DNA from: an uncultured Eubacteriales bacterium
GTDB taxonomy: Bacteria; Bacillota_A; Clostridia; Oscillospirales; Oscillospiraceae
DNA length: 5,578 nt
Assembly (NCBI GenBank): GCA_949742895.1
Contig: CATJRT010000462.1
Coordinates: forward strand, 1 to 5,578
Direction: 5' to 3'
Below, piece after piece: positions 1-4,397 of this stretch. Every line of letters starts with the position of its first letter. Position 1 is the stretch's first letter. A program made the translations under genes and the position numbers. Below the pieces are notes generated by a model. That model did no database searches. It was not told the origin of the DNA and saw only the letters and a program-made list of their open reading frames with translations.

Positions 1-24
1 GAGATACCAGCTTTTCTGGCTCAT
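1..24 (-). CDS. Start of the next operon gene, probably the DppC/OppC-type permease (partial)
   Basis: Only the first eight codons are inside the window; they read MSQKSWYL from an ATG at 24. The ATG lies 4 bases after the TAA stop of the DppB-type permease. A good ribosome binding site (GGGAGGT, at 31-37 read on the minus strand) is embedded in the last codons of that upstream gene, 6 bases from the ATG. This tight spacing indicates translational coupling. In dipeptide/oligopeptide/nickel ABC operons the gene directly after the B-type permease is almost always the C-type permease, so that identity is inferred from position. The eight residues themselves are not diagnostic. Confidence 0.6.
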
Positions 25-28
25 GGCG

Positions 29-970
29 TTACCTCCCATCAATGCGGGGATCCATCACCCGGTAGAGCAGGTCGGCCAGGAAATTGCACCCCACCACCAC
101 TGCCGCCACCAGCACCACAATGGCCTGCACCACCGGGTAATCCCGGTTGTTGATGGATGCGATGAGCATACGGCCCACGCCGGGTATGGCAAACACCTGC
201 TCCACCACAATGGACCCGGCCATGATGTCGCCGATGGCCATGGCCAGGAAGGTGACCACCGGGATCATGGCGTTGCGCAGCACGTGCCGCCACAGGGCGG
301 AGCTCCGGGTGTTGCCCTTGCTGTAGGCGGTGCGGATGTAGTCCTGGCCCATCTCCCCCAAAATCGCCCCCCGGAGCATCTTCACCGTCATGGCGCTTTT
401 GGGCAGAGCCACCGCCAGGGCGGGGAAGATCATGAACCCCAGGTGGGCCCCCAGGCCGTCCTTCAGGGGGACATACTCCGGCCTGAACCAATGGAGCACC
501 AAAGCGAACAGGTACATCAGCCCGATGCCCACGATGAAGTTGGGGATGGACATGGTGATCTGGTTGAGCACCGTGACCACGCGGTCAATGACGCCCCCCT
601 CGTGCCGGGCAGCAAACAGCCCCACGGGCAAGGAGATGACCACGATGAGGACAAAGGCGATGGCCGCCAGGGAGAAGGTGGCCGCCACCGGTCCGGACAG
701 CAGCTTCGACACCGGCATATCATACTGGTAGGAATCGCCGAAATCTCCGGCGGCAAAGGCGGACAGCCAGTTCCAGTACCGCTGCCAGACGGGCAGATCC
801 AGGCCCAGCTGGGCGCGGAGGGTGGCAATCTGCTCATCGGTGGCCTCCGCCCCCAGGATGGAGTAGGTTGGGTCGCCGGGGATGATGGAGAAGGCCACGA
901 AGGCCAGCACCGTCACCAGCAGCAGGGTGCCGGCCAGCAGCAGCGCCCGCTTCAGCAGGGCTTTTCCCAC
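29..970 (-). CDS. DppB/OppB-type ABC transporter permease
   Basis: Integral membrane subunit of a peptide/nickel-type ABC importer (BPD_transp_1 family), expected to pair with a C-type permease and form the channel. The 313-residue length is normal for the family. Visible are an N-terminal membrane span (about residues 9-30) ending in the typical SIIPGDP, further spans near 98-119, 135-160, 178-195, 237-257 and 280-303, and the ATPase-contacting EAA-like loop at about 210-236 (DYIRTAYSKGNT..., then LRNAMIPV). The family C-terminal signature VEQVFAIPGVGRML, followed by NRDYPVVQ, is at 257-282. The start is a GTG at 970, chosen because AAAGGGGG lies 8 bases upstream and residues LLKRALLLAGT begin the first span. 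The gene lies 93 bp downstream of the solute-binding protein gene, with a hairpin between. Substrate (dipeptide, oligopeptide, nickel or other) cannot be told from the permease. Family assignment is secure. Confidence 0.95.
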   Translation of the reverse strand: MGKALLKRALLLAGTLLLVTVLAFVAFSIIPGDPTYSILGAEATDEQIATLRAQLGLDLPVWQRYWNWLSAFAAGDFGDSYQYDMPVSKLLSGPVAATFSLAAIAFVLIVVISLPVGLFAARHEGGVIDRVVTVLNQITMSIPNFIVGIGLMYLFALVLHWFRPEYVPLKDGLGAHLGFMIFPALAVALPKSAMTVKMLRGAILGEMGQDYIRTAYSKGNTRSSALWRHVLRNAMIPVVTFLAMAIGDIMAGSIVVEQVFAIPGVGRMLIASINNRDYPVVQAIVVLVAAVVVGCNFLADLLYRVMDPRIDGR

Positions 971-990
971 AGAGATATCCCCCTTTCATC

Positions 991-1027
991 AAAAAGGGCG
1001 GGACGCCTGCGGGCGCCCCGCCCTTTT
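991..1027 (-). terminator. Intercistronic hairpin with short T-run (attenuating terminator)
   Basis: An inverted repeat spans 992-1027. Eleven pairs (AAAAGGGCGGG with CCCGCCCTTTT) are followed by one A/C mismatch, four more GC pairs and a 4-base loop. Read on the minus strand the stem ends in TTTTT and then GATG, so the T-run is short. It sits 37 bases after the solute-binding protein stop and 21 bases before the permease start. Hairpins in this position in importer operons commonly reduce read-through, so that the receptor is made in excess over the membrane subunits. The stem is seen directly; partial termination is inferred. Confidence 0.75.
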
Positions 1028-1063
1028 CAATCATTTGCAGCAGATCACAGATATATTCTATCC

Positions 1064-2623
1064 CTATTTATAATAGATCGTGGACATATCCAACACATAG
1101 GTCCGGTAGAAGGTAAAACCATCCAGCTTGGGGTTCATGACCACCAGCTCGCACATATCCTGAATCCACAGGCTGGCAGCCTGCTCATTGAGGATTTCCT
1201 CCGCCCGCTTATAAAGGCGGGTCTGCTCCTCCTCGTCGGTGGCGGCCATGGCCTGGACCAGCACCTCGTCGTACTCGCTGTCGGAGAAATTGATGAAGTT
1301 CTTCCGGTCCTCCGTCATGTACCGCGCCAGCATCTCCCGGGCGGTCATGTCGTCGGCAGCAATGGCGCTAACCGTGGCCTCATATTCACGGCCCCGGTAG
1401 GCATCCTGATACCAGGTCTGCCACTCCACCGGGTTGATGTTGGCGGTGATGCCCACCTCTTTAAGTTGCTCCGCGATGACCTCGGCAGTCTCCACGTGCT
1501 GGGTGTAATTGGACGGCACGGTGATGCTCATCTCAAAGCCGTCCGGGTAGCCCGCCTGGGCCAGCAGCTCCTTGGCCTTCTCCACGTCGTGGGGATAACG
1601 CTCCGCCAGCTCTGGGATAAAATACTTCTCGTTGGCGGGGTACATACTGGTCCCTGTGGGGACGCCCGCGCCGTCGCACACAAATTCGATGATAGCGGGC
1701 ACGTCGATGGCATAATACATGGCCTGGCGTACCAGCGGGTCGTTGAACGGCTCCACGGCATTGTTAAGGTAAAGGGCCTGCACCAGCTTCATGGTGTCCT
1801 GCAAAACGGTGAAGTCGCCCTCCACCTCGCCGGACACGGTGTTGGGCAGGTGGATGACCATATCCAGGGAGCCCCCCTTCAGGCCGGTCACCAGGGTGTT
1901 GGTGTTGCTGATGATGCGGAAGGTCACCTTGTCCAGCTTGGCGGCGTGCTCGGTGTCCCAATAGCCGTCATACTTCTCCATCACCAGATTATCCTGGGGG
2001 GTGTAGGAGACGAACTTGAAAGGGCCGGTGCCGATAAGTTCGGTGCCGATCGTGCTGCCGGAACCCTCCGGGATGATAGCGGCGGCCATGGAATAGATGA
2101 ACTCCAGCTTGGGTTCGCTGAGGGTGACCACCACATGGCGGTCATCCGGTGCTGAAATACCGGACACAACAGAAAACGCCGAAACCAGAGGCGTTCCATC
2201 GTTCTCCGATCCGGCGCAGCGTTCCAGGGAATAGACCACATCCTCGACTGTGACCGGCTCCCCGTTGTGGAACGTCACGCCTTCCCGCAGGGTGAAGGTG
2301 TACGTTTTTCTGTCCTCGGAAAGAACATAGTCACTGGCGACGGCAGGGATGACCGAGCCGTCGGGGCCGGCCTTCATCAGCCCCTCGAAGATGTTGAACT
2401 GGACCTCACGGATCCCCGCCGTGGCGGCTCTGTGGGGGTCGAGGTCGTCCAAATCCTGTGCGATACCTACCGTGACTGAGTTCCCTCCGGGTAACTCGCC
2501 CGATTGTGCAGAGTCCGGGGCGCTCTCCACTGGGTTCGTGTCTCCTGTACAGCCGTACAGTGAAACCGAAAGCGTCAGCGCCGCAGACAGCAGCAAAAGG
2601 GCCCATTTCTTGAGCTTGGGCAT
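1064..2623 (-). CDS. Peptide/nickel-type ABC transporter solute-binding lipoprotein (SBP family 5)
   Basis: Extracellular ligand receptor of the importer encoded downstream. The start is taken at the ATG at 2623 (519 residues), because AAAGGAAG lies just upstream and the protein then opens with a lipoprotein signal peptide: MPKLKK, a hydrophobic stretch at residues 7-23, and a lipobox LYGC with the lipidated Cys at 25. A longer frame reaching 2731 would place charged residues before the signal and run through the predicted promoter, so it is rejected. An acidic/Ser-rich linker (26-48) precedes the SBP_bac_5 fold. Family hallmarks are LREGVTFHNGEPVTVEDVVYS (about 112-132), IGTGPFKF (197-204), YDGYW (218-222), the DPLVRQAMYYAID region (295-307) and ELLAQAGYPDGF (352-363). 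Length is typical. Specificity (di/oligopeptide, nickel, glutathione or other) is not readable from sequence. First gene of a leftward operon with the B- and C-type permeases. Confidence 0.95.
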   Translation of the reverse strand: MPKLKKWALLLLSAALTLSVSLYGCTGDTNPVESAPDSAQSGELPGGNSVTVGIAQDLDDLDPHRAATAGIREVQFNIFEGLMKAGPDGSVIPAVASDYVLSEDRKTYTFTLREGVTFHNGEPVTVEDVVYSLERCAGSENDGTPLVSAFSVVSGISAPDDRHVVVTLSEPKLEFIYSMAAAIIPEGSGSTIGTELIGTGPFKFVSYTPQDNLVMEKYDGYWDTEHAAKLDKVTFRIISNTNTLVTGLKGGSLDMVIHLPNTVSGEVEGDFTVLQDTMKLVQALYLNNAVEPFNDPLVRQAMYYAIDVPAIIEFVCDGAGVPTGTSMYPANEKYFIPELAERYPHDVEKAKELLAQAGYPDGFEMSITVPSNYTQHVETAEVIAEQLKEVGITANINPVEWQTWYQDAYRGREYEATVSAIAADDMTAREMLARYMTEDRKNFINFSDSEYDEVLVQAMAATDEEEQTRLYKRAEEILNEQAASLWIQDMCELVVMNPKLDGFTFYRTYVLDMSTIYYK

Positions 2624-2654
2624 TTTGCTTCTTCCTTTCTTCTGCCTTTTTTCG

Positions 2655-2670
2655 CAACTGTATTCAGTTG
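2655..2670. repeat. Perfect 6-4-6 inverted repeat in the leader of the solute-binding gene
   Basis: CAACTG-TATT-CAGTTG is a perfect palindrome with a 4-base spacer. It lies roughly 10 bases downstream of the predicted -10 box on the minus strand, so it would sit at the very beginning of the transcript. It could be a repressor operator covering the start site or a 5' end mRNA stem. The symmetry is seen; the role is inferred. Confidence 0.5.
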
Positions 2671-2679
2671 TCGCGGTCC

Positions 2680-2707
2680 ATTGTACCATACTATTGGAAA
2701 ATTGCAA
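2680..2707 (-). promoter_or_regulatory. Predicted sigma-70/A-type promoter of the ABC importer operon
   Basis: Read on the minus strand, TTGCAA (-35, 4 of 6 consensus bases, at 2702-2707) and TACAAT (-10, 5 of 6, at 2680-2685) are separated by 16 bp in an AT-rich island. Transcription would begin near 2673, giving a leader of about 50 bases before the ATG at 2623. No better pair is evident in this gap. Confidence 0.6.
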
Positions 2708-2731
2708 GAGCAACCTTAAACAATTTTTCAC

Positions 2732-2760
2732 TTGGTATCCAGGGCATAATGTGATATGAT
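2732..2760 (+). promoter_or_regulatory. Predicted extended -10 promoter for the rightward genes
   Basis: TTGGTA (-35, 4 of 6, at 2732-2737) and TATGAT (-10, 5 of 6, at 2755-2760) are spaced 17 bp apart, and a TG one base upstream of the -10 makes an extended -10 element (TGATATGAT). Transcription would begin near 2767. It is back to back with the leftward promoter; the facing -35 boxes are 24 bp apart, so a regulator bound between them could affect both. An in-frame ATG at 2756 lies inside the -10 box and therefore cannot be the real start of the downstream gene. Confidence 0.65.
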
Positions 2761-2787
2761 AGGGGGCGAAAAAGATTTCAAGCGCGT

Positions 2788-2803
2788 GACCGCCCCCGCG
2801 GTC
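2788..2803 (+). repeat. Perfect 6-4-6 leader hairpin upstream of the small export protein
   Basis: GACCGC-CCCC-GCGGTC forms a GC-rich stem with a 4-base loop in the predicted 5' leader. It ends 6 bases before the AGGGAG ribosome binding site of the gene starting at 2825. It may affect translation initiation or mRNA stability. It has no U-tract and is not a terminator. Confidence 0.5.
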
Positions 2804-2824
2804 CGCTTCAGGGAGTGCGCTTTA

Positions 2825-3310
2825 ATGGAACTGATGCAATGGTTGACAGACACCATGGCCGGGGAATTCACCCTCACCATTCTGGTGTCCATGATCCCGG
2901 TGGTGGAACTTCGGGGAGGCATCCCCTTCGGCGTGGCAGCGGGGCTGCCGGTTTGGGCGGCGTTTCTGGCCGCCGTCATCGGCAACCTGCTTCCCGTCCC
3001 CTTCATCATTGTCTATATCCGGCGCATCTTCCAGTGGATGCGACGCCGCCTGCCCCGGCTGGACGGCCTGGTGGACGCACTGGAGCGCAAAGCCCATCTG
3101 AAGGGCAAACGGGTAAACAAATACAAATATCTGGGGCTGGCTTTGTTTGTAGCCATTCCCCTGCCCGGCACTGGGGCATGGACAGGCTCGCTGGCGGCGG
3201 CGTTCTTGGATATGCCGCTACGCCGCGCCCTCCCTTCGGTAATCGCGGGCGTACTGACTGCGGGTATGGTCATCAGCATTTTGACTTATGGCGTGGCAAG
3301 CCTGATTTAG
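2825..3310 (+). CDS. Small multi-drug export family membrane protein (COG2426/Sm_multidrug_ex)
   Basis: A 161-residue integral membrane protein matching the family annotated as putative small multi-drug export proteins. Despite the name, transport activity is poorly established. The two family hallmarks are present: ELRGGIPFG at residues 28-36, and PLPGTGAWTGSLAA at 112-125. Hydrophobic segments lie near 14-26, 41-67, 103-127 and 136-160. A basic loop (RRIFQWMRRR and the KAHLKGKRVNKYK stretch, about 66-102) is probably cytoplasmic. The start at 2825 is preceded by AGGGAG at 9 bases; upstream in-frame codons overlap the promoter. Length is typical. It is the first gene of the rightward set and is divergent from the importer operon. 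Family membership is secure; substrate and role are unknown. Confidence 0.9.
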   Translation: MELMQWLTDTMAGEFTLTILVSMIPVVELRGGIPFGVAAGLPVWAAFLAAVIGNLLPVPFIIVYIRRIFQWMRRRLPRLDGLVDALERKAHLKGKRVNKYKYLGLALFVAIPLPGTGAWTGSLAAAFLDMPLRRALPSVIAGVLTAGMVISILTYGVASLI

Positions 3311-3321
3311 AACCACAGAGG

Positions 3322-3403
3322 CAGGCGCAGTTTCCCCCTTCGGCGAAAACTGCGCCGATCGGACTTTACTTCGGCGAAAGCCGCGCAGCGCGAACAGGCG
3401 CAG
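3322..3403. repeat. Repeat-rich extragenic element, REP/MITE-like
   Basis: Most of the 118 bp gap between two genes is made of repeats. CAGGCGCAG occurs at both ends (3322-3330 and 3395-3403). CTTCGGCGAAA occurs twice (3338-3348 and 3369-3379). A perfect 10-bp inverted repeat, GGCGCAGTTT with AAACTGCGCC, spans 3324-3356. CGGC-GAAA-GCCG (3372-3383) is a GNRA-type tetraloop hairpin, and CGCGCAGCGCG (3382-3392) is a near-perfect palindrome. No coding frame here has a plausible start or product. Such density of symmetry suggests a dispersed extragenic palindromic element or structured mRNA spacer. That it is dispersed in the genome is inference. Confidence 0.55.
3324..3356 (+). terminator. Strong hairpin after the small export gene; possible Rho-independent-like or processing stem
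   Basis: A perfect 10-bp stem (arms 3324-3333 and 3347-3356) with a 13-base interior begins 13 bases after the stop codon of the small export gene. It is not followed by a T-run (the next bases are GATCGGACTTTACTT), so it does not meet the usual intrinsic terminator pattern. It may instead protect the 3' end or mark an RNA-processing site. Termination is a low-confidence call. Confidence 0.3.
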
Positions 3404-3428
3404 CGTGACAATGAAAGGAGGGACCCCC

Positions 3429-4016
3429 ATGTACCTTTACCTGGTGCGCCATGGCCAATCCACCGGCAACGCACGGCAGCTCTTTTTCGGGGTGCGCGAC
3501 CATCCCCTCACGGAGCTGGGCCGGGAGCAGGCAAAACAGGCGGCGGACAAGCTGCGGGAGGTGGAATTCACCCGCTGCGTATCCAGCGACCTGTCCCGGG
3601 TGTGGGAAACCGCCCTGATCTGTACCAGGGACCGGGGCGTATCGCCTGAACCATGCCCCGCCCTGCGGGAGCAGGACATGGGGGTGCTGGAGGATTTGAG
3701 CTGGGCCCAGGCGGAAAAGCTGTGCGGAGCTCTGGTGGGCCATATGCTGGCCGACTGGTTCAACACCACGCCCCCTGCCGGAGAAAGCCCTGCACAGATG
3801 TTGAAACGGGTGGGCGCTTGCGTAGATGATATCATCCGTCAAGGAGAAGATACCCTGATTGCGGCCCACAACGGCTCGCTGTCGCTGGCGCTGTACCATT
3901 TGGGGCTGATTGAACAGAAGGACCTGCTCCAGCACGGCTGGTTCTTCCAGCATGGAACCTATACCGCAGTTGAGATCGCTGGCGGCTGCGCCCGGCTGGC
4001 TGTGTTCAACCGGTGA
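3429..4016 (+). CDS. Histidine phosphatase family protein (phosphoglycerate mutase-like)
   Basis: A 195-residue cytoplasmic phosphatase of the branch-1 histidine phosphatase superfamily, which transfers phosphate through a histidine. The N-terminal motif is VRHGQSTGN with Arg7 and His8 (the nucleophile). SSDLSRVWETA supplies Arg57, Glu81 in LREQDMG is the likely proton donor, and AAHNGS supplies the second His at 147; the PPAGES segment (115-120) is also typical. All four catalytic positions are therefore present and the enzyme should be active. The start at 3429 follows a strong AAAGGAGGG with 7 bases from GGAGG to ATG; an in-frame ATG at 3405 lacks such a site. The length suits small phosphatases (GpmB, CobC and YhfR-like) and is shorter than the usual dPGM glycolytic enzyme. 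Substrate is not determinable; no cobalamin genes are nearby to support CobC. Same strand as its neighbours, 54 bp before the next gene. Confidence 0.93.
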   Translation: MYLYLVRHGQSTGNARQLFFGVRDHPLTELGREQAKQAADKLREVEFTRCVSSDLSRVWETALICTRDRGVSPEPCPALREQDMGVLEDLSWAQAEKLCGALVGHMLADWFNTTPPAGESPAQMLKRVGACVDDIIRQGEDTLIAAHNGSLSLALYHLGLIEQKDLLQHGWFFQHGTYTAVEIAGGCARLAVFNR

Positions 4017-4027
4017 CAAGAAAACCG

Positions 4028-4071
4028 TTTCCGCCATAGAATGGCCCAAACAGGATGGGAGGTGGCGGAAA
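4028..4071 (+). promoter_or_regulatory. 9-bp inverted repeat bracketing a ribosome binding site
   Basis: TTTCCGCCA (4028-4036) and TGGCGGAAA (4063-4071) are perfect complements with a 26-base loop. The loop contains GGGAGG (4057-4062), and the last stem base is the A of the ATG at 4071. If folded, the stem would occlude the start codon and the spacer while leaving the Shine-Dalgarno in the loop. A ribosome terminating at 4016 is close enough to affect folding. The pairing is seen; a regulatory role is inferred. Confidence 0.45.
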
Positions 4072-4382
4072 TGATGGAGGTCTTTCAGTTTTTTGGTGTA
4101 CTGCTCTCGGCCTTCGGGCTGGTGAGCCTGGTCTGGCTGGCCCTGGGGGCTATGCTGCTGCCGGTGGACTGTCCCACCCGTACAGTGGTCACGGGCCGGG
4201 GCCGGGGAGATGGGCTGGAGCAGACCGTCCGCGCTTTGATGTGGCTACGGCGCACGGGGCTGTGGCGGGGCGTTGTAGTCATCGAGGACGGCGGGCTGGA
4301 CGAAAAGGGGCTGGCCCTGGCCCGGAAGCTGGTCCAGTGCCATGGAGTTGAATTCAAAAGCGCTGAACCAAATCACAAATGA
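4071..4382 (+). CDS. Small single-span membrane protein of unknown function
   Basis: A 103-residue protein that I cannot assign to a named family. The start at 4071 is preferred because GGGAGGT ends 7 bases before it; the second ATG (4074) is also possible, and an upstream ATG at 4041 has no binding site. Residues about 6-31 (FQFFGVLLSAFG then LVSLVWLALGAMLL) form one membrane span. The rest is a soluble, probably cytoplasmic domain: a basic/Gly turn TGRGRGDGLEQTV, a Trp-containing helix VRALMWLRRTGLW, then a hydrophobic strand VVVIEDGGLDEKG and helix LALARKLV. That strand/acidic turn/helix pattern resembles a small alpha/beta domain. It is co-directional with the phosphatase and ends 15 bp before the carboxypeptidase, so it is probably co-transcribed. 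Coding status is supported by ribosome binding site, spacing and composition; function is unknown. Confidence 0.75.
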   Translation: MMEVFQFFGVLLSAFGLVSLVWLALGAMLLPVDCPTRTVVTGRGRGDGLEQTVRALMWLRRTGLWRGVVVIEDGGLDEKGLALARKLVQCHGVEFKSAEPNHK

Positions 4383-4397
4383 AATGAGGTCAACATA

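Noticed and set aside
100..215. Recurrent CACCAC/CCACCACAATGG strings in the permease gene
   Set aside because: They fall in the permease frame as GTGG-rich codons for Val/Val and Ile/Val/Val runs in membrane segments, so they are coding composition rather than a repeat element.
23..2155. A 710-codon open frame on the plus strand opposite the permease and solute-binding protein genes
   Set aside because: It spans two well-supported minus-strand genes and the hairpin between them. Its product is rich in His, Gly and Gln with no domain or motif, which is the mirror-frame pattern of high-GC coding DNA.
2624..2731. N-terminal extension of the solute-binding protein to an ATG at 2731
   Set aside because: It would place 36 charged/polar residues before a clear lipoprotein signal peptide and run across the predicted promoter and leader. 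The ATG at 2623 has its own ribosome binding site.
2756..2824. N-terminal extension of the small export protein to an ATG at 2756
   Set aside because: This ATG lies inside the predicted -10 box and has no ribosome binding site; the ATG at 2825 has AGGGAG upstream.
3311..3428. CRISPR-like array suggested by repeated CTTCGGCGAAA units
   Set aside because: There are only two copies of an 11-base unit at a 31-base spacing, with no regular repeat/spacer structure and no cas genes.
3366..4049. A 227-codon open frame on the minus strand opposite the histidine phosphatase
   Set aside because: It is a mirror frame of a gene with a complete catalytic set, and it starts inside the next intergenic hairpin.
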